64,000 nucleotides of DNA from Bryocella elongata. Its GTDB lineage: Bacteria; Acidobacteriota; Terriglobia; Terriglobales; Acidobacteriaceae. A model generated the notes under the pieces. That model saw only the letters and a list, made by a program, of their open reading frames with translations, searched no databases and was not told where the DNA came from. Numbering within the stretch: the stretch's first letter is position 1; every line of letters begins with the position of its first letter. Location: assembly GCF_900108185.1 (NCBI RefSeq), contig NZ_FNVA01000007.1:124001-188000 (forward strand), in the 5' to 3' direction. Shown one piece after another: positions 49,699 to 57,390 of the stretch. The translations under genes were made by a program, and so were the position numbers.

Positions 49699-51330
49699 AT
49701 GATTTCCAGTCGAGTTGGGCGGTTGGTTGTGTTGGCTCTCCTGGGTGCGTCTGGCGTGGCCGGGGAAGGCCAGCTGCGCACGCCGCAGCGCCATCCTGAC
49801 CCGCCCAGTCCATGGGACCGCGAGCGCGGGCGCGTCACCGCATGGGCTCCGCTGTGCGACGCGCGCGGCTATCCCACCGGCGATTCGGCCTCGCCCGTCA
49901 CGCTGGCCGATCAGCGCCTGCAAGCCCAGGCGGGGCCACAGCCCGCGACCCAGACGGCGCCAAAGGGCACGCTCCCTTCCACCATCACCAGCACGCCGGC
50001 GAGCAGCTATGGCAAGGCCGCGGGGAGCTTCGGCGACTCCCTCAGCTCGATCTCCCAAAAAGCTGCGCCGCCGGCGACGCAGGCCGATGCGCAGGGCGAT
50101 GTGCCTGCGCCGTCCGCACCTTCTCCAAAGCGGGACCTTGCGTCTTTCAACGGGAGCTCTCACGAGCAGACCACGCCGGACCTGATCCGGCTGCGCGACT
50201 GGCTTCGAATCGGTCCACGTCGCGTTGCGGTCAGCTTCGTCACCCTGCCCTGCGACCAGCTGGCGGATCGGCTGGAGGCTGCGAAGGGCAGCGACGACTT
50301 CCCGGATCTTCTTGTGGGCCATCTGCCCGCGGAGTGGCCTTACACCGGCAGGCGCGCCCACCTCCTTCCCCGGGAGGTCGCTCCCGATCCTCCGCAAGGC
50401 GACCTGCCAACCGCTGCCGACGATGGTCGCCCAATCCTCAATCTGCTCAAGGATGCGCCGCACGCGCGTGCAGCGCGCGCCCTCTTCGTCGAAGCGTATG
50501 AACCATGGCACGGAGGCATCCCGCCCATCCTTCCGCCGAACCCTCTCTCTCCCGACGAAGCGAACCCGACGCTCCTCGCGAAGTTCGAGCGCGCCCAGGC
50601 TGAATATGTCATGCGCACGGAGGTAGCGAAGGCCGCGGAGGCCGCGCTCTTCACAATGGTGCGTGGCGAGTCGCTGGGCCGCAACGCCGATCCGGCAATG
50701 GCTGAGTTCTATGCCCCGCTCGGCATGCTGATGGGCGTGCTGGACGTCACCTCCGGTACTCCACACCTGCTGGACCCGAACCACCTGCGTGTCGATATCC
50801 TCGACGTGGGCGTCACTGGATCGCTGGCTCTAGTGCGGGCGCGCGTGGTCACGGACGGGGACAACGCGTTCGGCCTCACGCATCCGCTGCTGGTGCTGCG
50901 CCGGGCGGACGACGGCCGCTGGCTCGTGCTGCACGTCACGCTCACGCCGTCGGTGGAGTCGCAGGCGAACGCCGCCAGCTCGCTGTTGGTGACAGGCCCT
51001 CCCAGCAGCAAGGAGGCGGCCGAGGGGCTTCGTGGTGTGCGGCTCGCTTCGCCACCGGATGGCGACTCGCGTGCTCCCCAGCCCGAATTATGGTGGGACA
51101 ACCTCGGCGGCGCCGGCTTGCAGGTGGTGGAGTGGCAGACCCAGCTGCCGAACGGCTGGATGAATCCGCGCCTGTTTCTGGTTGGCGACCGGGGCACGCG
51201 CGTGCAGACCCGTGTGGTCGCCCAGTTCGCTTCGTCGGCAGGGAAGTATCGTTGGCGGGTCTGGAGCTGCGGCGCTGCCGGCGAGCTGCTCATCACGCCG
51301 TGGCGCAGCTTCGTGGTCGTTCCCCGATGA
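49699..51330 (+). CDS. Exported protein with NTF2-like and Fn3-like parts, unknown
   Basis: A 543-residue product with a signal peptide (VGRLVVLALLGASGVAGEG), a low-complexity Pro/Ala/Gln-rich region to about residue 145, and three later pieces: a conserved-looking RIGPRRVAVSFVTLPCDQLA segment, a possible NTF2/SnoaL-like stretch (DPNHLRVDILDVGVTGSLAL, VLRRADDGRWLVLHV), and a C-terminal beta domain (ELWWDNLGGAGLQVVEWQTQ) like a fibronectin type III fold. CGGAG sits 6 bp before the ATG. I do not recognise the whole protein. The Opp-type ATPase gene starts 43 bp later on the same strand, so a shared transcript is possible. Confidence 0.65.
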   Translation: MISSRVGRLVVLALLGASGVAGEGQLRTPQRHPDPPSPWDRERGRVTAWAPLCDARGYPTGDSASPVTLADQRLQAQAGPQPATQTAPKGTLPSTITSTPASSYGKAAGSFGDSLSSISQKAAPPATQADAQGDVPAPSAPSPKRDLASFNGSSHEQTTPDLIRLRDWLRIGPRRVAVSFVTLPCDQLADRLEAAKGSDDFPDLLVGHLPAEWPYTGRRAHLLPREVAPDPPQGDLPTAADDGRPILNLLKDAPHARAARALFVEAYEPWHGGIPPILPPNPLSPDEANPTLLAKFERAQAEYVMRTEVAKAAEAALFTMVRGESLGRNADPAMAEFYAPLGMLMGVLDVTSGTPHLLDPNHLRVDILDVGVTGSLALVRARVVTDGDNAFGLTHPLLVLRRADDGRWLVLHVTLTPSVESQANAASSLLVTGPPSSKEAAEGLRGVRLASPPDGDSRAPQPELWWDNLGGAGLQVVEWQTQLPNGWMNPRLFLVGDRGTRVQTRVVAQFASSAGKYRWRVWSCGAAGELLITPWRSFVVVPR

Positions 51331-51373
51331 CGGGTGCCCCTTTCGCTCCTGCGCCTCCGCTATCCTGATCTGT

Positions 51374-52423
51374 GTGAGCTCCAACGCACCTGCGCCGCCG
51401 AACCCGCTCCTCGAGGTCACAGATCTTCGCGTCGCCTTTGGCAAGAGCGAGGCCGTGCGCGGCATCTCCTTTTCGCTGAACTCTGGCGAGACGCTGGGGC
51501 TGGTCGGCGAGTCGGGCTCCGGCAAGAGCGCCACCTCACTGGCGCTGATGCGGCTGTTGCCCTCGACGGCGCATGTCAGCGGCAGCGTAAAGCTGTATTC
51601 CGCTGCGAGCGGAGGAGCTCAGGAGGCCCTGGGCTATCGCCGGACGGGAGCGTCGGCGCACTGGGTTCGCACCGAAGCCGGGCTGGTAGACGTCGGCCTG
51701 CCGGAGTGGGAGGATGCACATCCGGAACGTAGTCACCCGCGCGCGACCATCGGGTACAGCGTGTACGGCGACCTGCTGACGACGTCCGAGCGCGACATGC
51801 GCCGGAGCCGTGGCCGCGAGATCGCGATGATCTTTCAGGAGCCCATGACGGCGCTCAATCCTGTGATGACCATCGGCCGCCAGATCGCCGAATGCGTGCT
51901 GGCGCATGCGCCGAAGACGGCGCGCGCTGAGGTGCGAGAGCGTGTGCTCGCCGCGATGCGCGAGGTGGCTCTGCCGGAGCCCGAGCGCCGCATCGACGAC
52001 TACCCGCACCAGTTCTCGGGAGGCCAGCGGCAGCGCATCGTCATCGCCATGGCGCTGGTGAACAAGCCCCGGCTGGTCATCGCGGACGAGCCCACCACGG
52101 CCCTCGATGTTACGGTGCAGGCGGAGATCCTCGCCCTGCTCCGCCGCCTCCGGAAGGAGCATGGACTGTCCATGCTCTTCATCTCGCACGACCTTGCGGT
52201 GGTCGGCCAGATCGCCGACCGCATCGCCGTCATGCGGCGCGGCGAGATCGTGGAGATGGGCAGCTCGCGCGATGTGCTCCGGAACCCGCAGCATGAGTAC
52301 ACGCAGTCCCTGCTGGCGGCGGTGCCCACCATGGCCACCGACCGCAACCGTCCGCTGGGCCGGGTTGCGCGCCAGGCGGAACGTGAGCGCCACGAAGGCC
52401 CAGGAACGGACCACCGGTCCTAG
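51374..52423 (+). CDS. Opp/Dpp-type ABC transporter ATPase with internal insertion
   Basis: The 349-residue ATPase fits the OppD/DppD group that powers peptide import: Walker A GESGSGKSA (45-53), Q-loop FQEPMTALNP (154 on), signature QFSGGQRQRIVIAMAL and Walker B LVIADEPTTALDVTVQAE, then the HEYTQSLLAAVPT end. About 54 residues (77-130; YRRTGASAHWVRTEAGLVD and EDAHPERSHPRATIGY) are inserted between Walker A and the Q-loop, where family members have a short GxI-like strand. No permease or binding protein is nearby. The GTG at 51374 is chosen from the family start. It might serve a distant transporter. Confidence 0.86.
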   Translation: MSSNAPAPPNPLLEVTDLRVAFGKSEAVRGISFSLNSGETLGLVGESGSGKSATSLALMRLLPSTAHVSGSVKLYSAASGGAQEALGYRRTGASAHWVRTEAGLVDVGLPEWEDAHPERSHPRATIGYSVYGDLLTTSERDMRRSRGREIAMIFQEPMTALNPVMTIGRQIAECVLAHAPKTARAEVRERVLAAMREVALPEPERRIDDYPHQFSGGQRQRIVIAMALVNKPRLVIADEPTTALDVTVQAEILALLRRLRKEHGLSMLFISHDLAVVGQIADRIAVMRRGEIVEMGSSRDVLRNPQHEYTQSLLAAVPTMATDRNRPLGRVARQAERERHEGPGTDHRS

Positions 52424-52491
52424 CGACGGAGATCCGCCCTGCGAAACTCGCCGCGCCGCCGCCCGCGCACGGTACACTAGCGCTTTCCGAC

Positions 52492-53241
52492 ATGCGCTCC
52501 CTCATCCTCTCTGACATTCACGGCAACGTTCACGCGCTCGAGGCAGTTCTTGCCGCAGCTACAGACGTCGATCAGCTCTGGGATCTCGGCGACGTCGTCG
52601 GATATGGCGCGACACCTAACGAGGTCGTAGCGCTGATGCGTGAGCGTGCCGCCCTCAATGTGCGTGGCAATCACGATCGCGTGTGCTGCGGACTTTCGAG
52701 CGCTGCAGGCTTCAATCCGGTCGCTGCCGAAGCCGCCATGTGGACGCATCGCACCCTGACCGAAGAAAACCTCGCCTGGCTGCGGGAGATGCCACAGGGC
52801 CCCGTCCGTGCCAGCGAAACCGTGCTCCTCGCCCACGGCTCTCCGCTGCACGAAGACCACTACATCCTCTCCATGCGTGACGCCTGGGCGCCCCTGCAGC
52901 GCATGGAGTCCGAGATCACCTTCTTTGGCCACACCCATGTGCAGGGAGGCTTCTCCCAGCGCCAGGAAGAGTGGGAAGAAAGCCGGCCCGTCTTCCAGCA
53001 GACTGGCGGCATGGAGAGCTTTCTGCTTGAGGTCGCTGCAGGCGCAAGGTATCTGATCAATCCCGGGTCCGTCGGCCAGCCCCGCGACGGAGATCCCCGC
53101 GCCTCTTTCGCCATCTTCGATGACGCCGCCGCGACGGTGACCTTCTACCGCGTGCCCTACGACATCGCAGCGGCGCAGGCAGCCATCCGCGAAGCAGGCC
53201 TTCCCGAGCGGCTCGCCGCAAGGTTGAGCGGGGGCAAGTAG
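52492..53241 (+). CDS. Metallophosphoesterase
   Basis: The 249-residue enzyme has the calcineurin-like metal site in order: ILSDIHGNVHALEA, LWDLGDVVGYG, NVRGNHDRV, LLAHGSPLHE and FFGHTHVQGGF. It is close to the YfcE/MJ0936-like group, which acts on phosphodiesters or dinucleoside polyphosphates. GSVGQPRDGDPRASFAIFD near the end is typical of this group. The ATG is 68 bp after the ATPase stop. It ends at a heptad spacer shared with the convergent patatin gene. Substrate not known. Confidence 0.92.
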   Translation: MRSLILSDIHGNVHALEAVLAAATDVDQLWDLGDVVGYGATPNEVVALMRERAALNVRGNHDRVCCGLSSAAGFNPVAAEAAMWTHRTLTEENLAWLREMPQGPVRASETVLLAHGSPLHEDHYILSMRDAWAPLQRMESEITFFGHTHVQGGFSQRQEEWEESRPVFQQTGGMESFLLEVAAGARYLINPGSVGQPRDGDPRASFAIFDDAAATVTFYRVPYDIAAAQAAIREAGLPERLAARLSGGK

Positions 53242-53247
53242 AAGAGC

Positions 53248-53275
53248 AGCTTCTAGCCGCTAGGAGCTAGGCTTT
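53248..53275. repeat. Short heptad-periodic spacer between convergent genes
   Basis: Four 7-nt units of the form AGnnnnT run in phase: AGCTTCT, AGCCGCT, AGGAGCT, AGGCTTT. CTAG recurs every 7 bp at three positions. CTTCTAG and CTAGAAG at the ends can pair, the second reaching into the patatin stop codon. It resembles the other heptad spacers. Confidence 0.65.
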
Positions 53276-55675
53276 CTAGAAGAATCTTCCCAGCGTGAAC
53301 GTCAGCTTGTGCTCCCCGTTGCTGCCGAACGCCGGGGCTACCGTAATGACTCCGAGTGGCGTCTCGGCGACCACGCCAAAGTAGAAGTCCTGGCGGAAGA
53401 TGTTCGCCTGGTCGGGCGCGCGCACCTGCCCTGCCTCGTAGGTCCCTCCCACGTAGATCGACTGCCCCAGCGGTGCTGGCAGCCTGGCGATGCGCCGCAG
53501 GTATCCCGGCGTGACGAGGAAGTAGTCCGTCCCGCGGTATTGGTCGATCGCACTGGCGGAGAGCCGCAGCGGTCCGCCCAGCGTGTAGCGGAAGGGCTGC
53601 GGCACATTGCGATTCAGCATCGTGCCGCCCTCGGCGTTCATCAGGAAGAGGTTCTTCGCCCCAAAGGTGTGGGCCAGCTCGATCTGGTTGAAGAGCTGCG
53701 GCGCGTTGACACTGCCATCGGTCGCAAACATGTAGCCCAGGTCTGAGGTAAAGCGCACGCCATACCGGGGGATCAGCCCGCGATCCTGGTTGTCGAAGAC
53801 GTAGCGCACACGCGCCTTCTGCGAGTTGCCGCTGTAGTCGGGGAGGAAGTCATTTCCCGTCGTCTGCGTCCACTGCACGTTGTGGAACTGCCAGCCCACA
53901 CGCAGCTCCTGGTCCTGGTGGTCGGTCCAACCCAGGTCGCCGCCCAGCCCCGCGGTTTGCGACTGCCGCTCGGCGAGCCGGTAGTCGTTCTGGTACGTGT
54001 AGTACGGCGTGCGGTCGAAGTCGATGCGCGGCGCGGCGAAGAGCCCATGGATGCCGAGCAGGCGGTAGTACTCCGCCTCGGCATGGGTGACGAAGCCGAA
54101 GCTCACCTTGGCGCGGAACTCGTTGCCAAAGCCGCCCACATCCTGCCACAGGAAGCGTGTCTCCACGGTGGCTCGTGTGACCCCCGCCGTCTGCGCCGCA
54201 AGGTTGAACCCGGCAGCCAGGAAGGGTGGCCCGTTCTTCTTGTGGTTCACGCTCACCAGGATGATGGGTTGCGTGGAGTTGGCATCTTCGTAGCCCACCG
54301 TATAGTCCGCGTCGTACGCTCCGTCGGAGCGAACCTCCGCCAGCAGCGACTCGATCTGATCCGTGTTCACCGGCTTGCCGACGATCGGCGCAAACGTACG
54401 CTCCACCGCAGCCGTCGCGGATGCGTTCGGGGCTGTCACCTTGACGCGCAGGATGTTGCCGGCCGGCGCGCGCTCCTTGGAGCGCCGCTTCGCGATGTAC
54501 ATGCTCCACTGGTCGTCGCTGATGGCGTACTTCAGCAGCTCCGCCTTGTGGGCTTCGGCGGCCTGGTAGCCGCGGTCGGCCAGGTCGTTGATCTTCAGGT
54601 AGTCGGCGCCGGTGTAGCCGGTGACGTCCGGCATGATGACCACATCGGCCAGCTTGCGCTCGCGGTCCTCGTTGGCTTCGATACCCACCGCAAAGGCGCG
54701 TTGCAGCACGCCCACGATCGAGTCCAGGTCACCCTTGCCGATGGGCTGCAGCGGAAGGCTCACCGCAAGGATCACGTCGGCCTTCATGGCCTTCACGTCC
54801 TCGGTAGGCAGGTTCGCCAGGATCGCTCCATCGACAAACTGATGGCCACCCAGCTCGAAGGGGCGGAAGACTCCCGGCAGCGACGCCGAAGCGCGCACCG
54901 CATCCTGCAGCGACCCGCGGGAGAACGTCACCGTCTTCGCCGCGGTGAGGTCCGTGGCCTGGCAGCGGAAGGGGATCGGCAAGTCGTTGAAGTTCAGCTG
55001 GTCGTTGTATCGGAGGAACTCCTTGTCCAGCAGCTCATTCAGGCCGGTATCGGTCAGCAGTGAGTTGCGAAAGCTCACGCCATGCCGTAGCCCTGCGGCG
55101 ATGGCGTTGGGCGTGTCGCGCGTGTCCTCACGGCGCCGGAAGTTCTTGGCCGAGTAGGAGGGCTGGATGCGGAAGACACGGTCCACCGAGTCGTCGGTCA
55201 TGATCTGCCGCATCTCCTTCGGGCTCTGGCCCGTGGAGTAGAGCGCGCCAACGATGGAGCCCATGCTGGTGCCGGCGATGACGTCCACCGGGATGTGGTG
55301 CTCGTCCAGCCACTGCAGAACGCCGATCTCCGTCATCGCCTCGGCGCCGCCGCCGCCCAGCGCAACGCCGATCACCGGCCGCCCCGTGGGCAGGTCGGTT
55401 GGCGCCGTGTTGGGATCGAGCGGGCCGTGGTTCAGCTTCGTCGTGGAAGCGGCTTCCTCGCTGGCCGAGGCCGGCTTGGACGCCGAGTCCTGCGGCTTCC
55501 CGGGCTGGCTGCCTGCCGGGGCACCCTTTTCCCCCATCGAGCCCACGCCGCCCCCGAGCTGTTGGGCCGCCTGCTGCGCGGCTCCCGAGGAGCTTTGCGC
55601 GGTCATGTTCGAGGTCGCGAAGATTGCAGCTGCAAGAAGAAAAACGTACGGCGTCGAGCGGAAAGGTTCGTTCAT
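53276..55675 (-). CDS. Patatin-like phospholipase with BamA-type barrel (type Vd-like)
   Basis: The 799-residue protein has a signal peptide, a Ser/Ala/Gln-rich linker to about residue 95, a patatin domain, a POTRA-like region (about 410-480) and a BamA/surface-antigen beta barrel ending in KLTFTLGRFF. Patatin signatures are GVALGGGGAEAMTEIGVL (oxyanion hole), GTSMG with Ser137, and VDGAILANLP with Asp282; Ser and Asp form the lipase dyad. The plan matches type Vd autotransporters such as PlpD, which hold or release a phospholipase at the outer membrane. GGAAGA precedes the ATG. Confidence 0.93.
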   Translation of the reverse strand: MNEPFRSTPYVFLLAAAIFATSNMTAQSSSGAAQQAAQQLGGGVGSMGEKGAPAGSQPGKPQDSASKPASASEEAASTTKLNHGPLDPNTAPTDLPTGRPVIGVALGGGGAEAMTEIGVLQWLDEHHIPVDVIAGTSMGSIVGALYSTGQSPKEMRQIMTDDSVDRVFRIQPSYSAKNFRRREDTRDTPNAIAAGLRHGVSFRNSLLTDTGLNELLDKEFLRYNDQLNFNDLPIPFRCQATDLTAAKTVTFSRGSLQDAVRASASLPGVFRPFELGGHQFVDGAILANLPTEDVKAMKADVILAVSLPLQPIGKGDLDSIVGVLQRAFAVGIEANEDRERKLADVVIMPDVTGYTGADYLKINDLADRGYQAAEAHKAELLKYAISDDQWSMYIAKRRSKERAPAGNILRVKVTAPNASATAAVERTFAPIVGKPVNTDQIESLLAEVRSDGAYDADYTVGYEDANSTQPIILVSVNHKKNGPPFLAAGFNLAAQTAGVTRATVETRFLWQDVGGFGNEFRAKVSFGFVTHAEAEYYRLLGIHGLFAAPRIDFDRTPYYTYQNDYRLAERQSQTAGLGGDLGWTDHQDQELRVGWQFHNVQWTQTTGNDFLPDYSGNSQKARVRYVFDNQDRGLIPRYGVRFTSDLGYMFATDGSVNAPQLFNQIELAHTFGAKNLFLMNAEGGTMLNRNVPQPFRYTLGGPLRLSASAIDQYRGTDYFLVTPGYLRRIARLPAPLGQSIYVGGTYEAGQVRAPDQANIFRQDFYFGVVAETPLGVITVAPAFGSNGEHKLTFTLGRFF

Positions 55676-55801
55676 GGTCTTCCAGGGCGCGGGGAAGTGC
55701 TGGCCATTGTGCGCGTTACCTGTTAGACGCCATCTTTCCGGACGTGGATGGTTGGGGGTGGCGCTTCGCGTCAGTCCACGCTCCGGTCAGCGGTTCCGAG
55801 C

Positions 55802-55845
55802 AAAAAGAAAGTGCCCCGAATCCGCAAAGGGATCTGGGGCACTCT
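55802..55845 (-). terminator. Terminator of msrA
   Basis: On the minus strand AGTGCCCC (55843-55836) pairs with GGGGCACT (55817-55810), followed by TTCTTTTTG. It lies 37 bp after the msrA stop. Confidence 0.85.
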
Positions 55846-55879
55846 ATCGAACAGGCAACAATCCGCCAGAATCTGGCAG

Positions 55880-56506
55880 CTAGAGTCGAAAATCCTGAAA
55901 CAACGCAGGAAACTGCCGCTCCAGCTCGCCGATCTTCGGGATATCGCAGACCTGGATGTACGGGTTGTGCGGGTTCTTCAGGGCATAGTTCTGGTGGTAG
56001 TCCTCACCCGCGTAGAAGACCTCGAGCGGGGCCACCTGCGTGACGATCGGCTTCGGAAACAGGTGTGCCGCATCGAGCTGGCGGATGTAGTCCAGGGCGA
56101 CCTGGCGCTGCTCCTCGCTGGTGAAGAAGATCGCCGAGCGATAGCTGGGACCGATGTCGGCGCCCTGCCGGTTGAGTTGTGTCGGGTCATGCACCACGCT
56201 GAAGAAGATGCGCAGCAGCGTGCCGTAGCTCACCTTGGCGGGATCGTAGATTACCTCGATCGCCTCGGCGTGGCCGGTTTCGTGGGTGCAGACGTCGCGG
56301 TAGTTGGCGGTCTGCGCGGTGCCGCCGGTGTAGCCGACGGTGGTGTGCACGACGCCCTTCACGCGCTGGAAGACAGATTGAACGCCCCAGAAACAGCCGC
56401 CCGCGAAGATCGCAGTGTCGGTCTGCCCGGCGTCCCAGCCGGACTCAGGAGCAACGATGTCCCGCACAGGAGCGGGAATGGGTTCATGACGGGTCGCGAA
56501 TGCCAT
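55880..56506 (-). CDS. msrA: Peptide methionine sulfoxide reductase MsrA
   Basis: MsrA repairs oxidised methionine (S-form) in proteins. The 208-residue protein has the catalytic motif AGGCFWGVQSVF with Cys38, the GYTGGTAQTANYRDVCTHET segment, and the metal-free YDPAKVSYGTLLRIFF and EDYHQNYALKNPHNPY segments; a second Cys (VCDIPKI) near the end could resolve the disulphide. No signal peptide exists, so it is cytoplasmic. The ATG at 56506 matches the usual length; its ribosome site is weak. The gap upstream (56507-56944) has no certain gene. Confidence 0.95.
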   Translation of the reverse strand: MAFATRHEPIPAPVRDIVAPESGWDAGQTDTAIFAGGCFWGVQSVFQRVKGVVHTTVGYTGGTAQTANYRDVCTHETGHAEAIEVIYDPAKVSYGTLLRIFFSVVHDPTQLNRQGADIGPSYRSAIFFTSEEQRQVALDYIRQLDAAHLFPKPIVTQVAPLEVFYAGEDYHQNYALKNPHNPYIQVCDIPKIGELERQFPALFQDFRL

Positions 56507-56944
56507 AGGCCTATTGGACGCTGAAGAGGGCAGGGAAGATGCGAGGGGGACAGCGCTTCGGGGTGGCCGCTGGAGCGCTTCGCGATAGCGTCCTGCGGAT
56601 GGTAGCGGCTTCGCCGTTGGCGTGCTTCGCACGTCAGGGAGGAACTGGGCTCCCGTCCTGCCGTCGTTTCCGCTGCCTCCCGTCGTTGCTGTTGCTTTTC
56701 CGGTTGGCCTCCCCGGAGAGGATCTGCCTTCCCCCACACGGTTGCACCATTCCGAGTGCAGGCTCGCGCTAACCGCGAAGCGGCTCACGGCGCAGCCGCT
56801 ACCCCGCGAAGCGAGCTAACTGGCTGCAGGCCAGCCGCTTACGATGAACCACCAGAGTTACCCCCAGCTCGTGCGCTACTTGAAGTGTTGCGAGTTGGTA
56901 AACAGCCGCCAGCAGATACCAGCCCGTCACCAGATCGACGCGTT
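56507..56944. other. 438-bp gap, no certain gene
   Basis: This gap lies between two minus-strand genes. It holds GC-rich inverted repeats around 56778-56803 (AAGCGGCT ... AGCCGCT) and two copies of CCGCGAAGCG 30-35 bp apart. At 56890-56904 two units, GTTGCGA and GTTGGTA, recall the heptamer array at 3041. Frames of 34 (plus strand) and about 45 codons (minus strand) exist, without ribosome sites. Confidence 0.55.
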
Positions 56945-57283
56945 CTAGCCCGGAGGCCAGTGCATCGGCCGGCCGCCCAGCAGGTGGACGTGCAGGTGTC
57001 CCACCGTCTGCCCGCCGTCCGCGCCCGTGTTGATCACCATGCGGTAGCCGTTGTCGAGCCCCTGCGCCTTCGCGACCTCGCCGGCCGCAGCCAGCAATTC
57101 TCCGTAGACGGCAGCGTCCTCCGCTGTGCCATGAGCATGGCTGGCCAGGTGCTTCTTTGGAATGACGAGCACGTGCACCGGCGCCTGCGGGCTGATGTCC
57201 GGAAACGCCAGCACGTGGTCGTTCTCATACAGCCGCGTCACGGGAATCGTGCCGGCAGCGATCTTGCAGAAGAGGCAATCCAT
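56945..57283 (-). CDS. HIT-family nucleotide hydrolase/transferase
   Basis: The 112-residue protein is a small HINT-like HIT-domain enzyme acting on nucleoside phosphoramidates or dinucleotides. It begins CLFCKIAAGTIPVTRLYEND, includes PQAPVHVLVIPKKHLAS, and ends with the catalytic histidine triad in VGHLHVHLLGG. Length is normal. The ATG at 57283 is followed upstream directly by the heptad spacer at 57284, which contains no good ribosome site, so translation may be inefficient or controlled in an unusual way. Confidence 0.93.
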   Translation of the reverse strand: MDCLFCKIAAGTIPVTRLYENDHVLAFPDISPQAPVHVLVIPKKHLASHAHGTAEDAAVYGELLAAAGEVAKAQGLDNGYRMVINTGADGGQTVGHLHVHLLGGRPMHWPPG

Positions 57284-57390
57284 AGGGAGAAGATACGAGA
57301 TTCGAGAGGCGAGAGGCGAGTGAGTGGAGGTCAGAGAGTAGACGGGAACTGCGGAGCAACTCTGCTCACTGCTCACTGTCCTCTACTCAC
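57284..57390. repeat. Spacer made entirely of heptad-periodic units
   Basis: Units of 7 nt fill the whole gap from the HIT start codon to the M48 stop. Counting from 57284 they read AGGGAGA, AGATACG, AGATTCG, AGAGGCG, AGAGGCG, AGTGAGT, GGAGGTC, AGAGAGT, AGACGGG, AACTGCG, GAGCAAC, TCTGCTC, ACTGCTC, ACTGTCC, TCTACTC. The first two thirds are AG-rich and the last third CT-rich. Arms 57320-57338 and 57372-57390 pair at 16 of 19 positions. The last unit contains the M48 stop codon. Confidence 0.85.

Noticed and set aside
56800-56944. Minus-strand peptide of about 45 codons between msrA and the HIT gene
   Set aside because: It needs a GTG start without a ribosome site and is partly made of repeat-like sequence.
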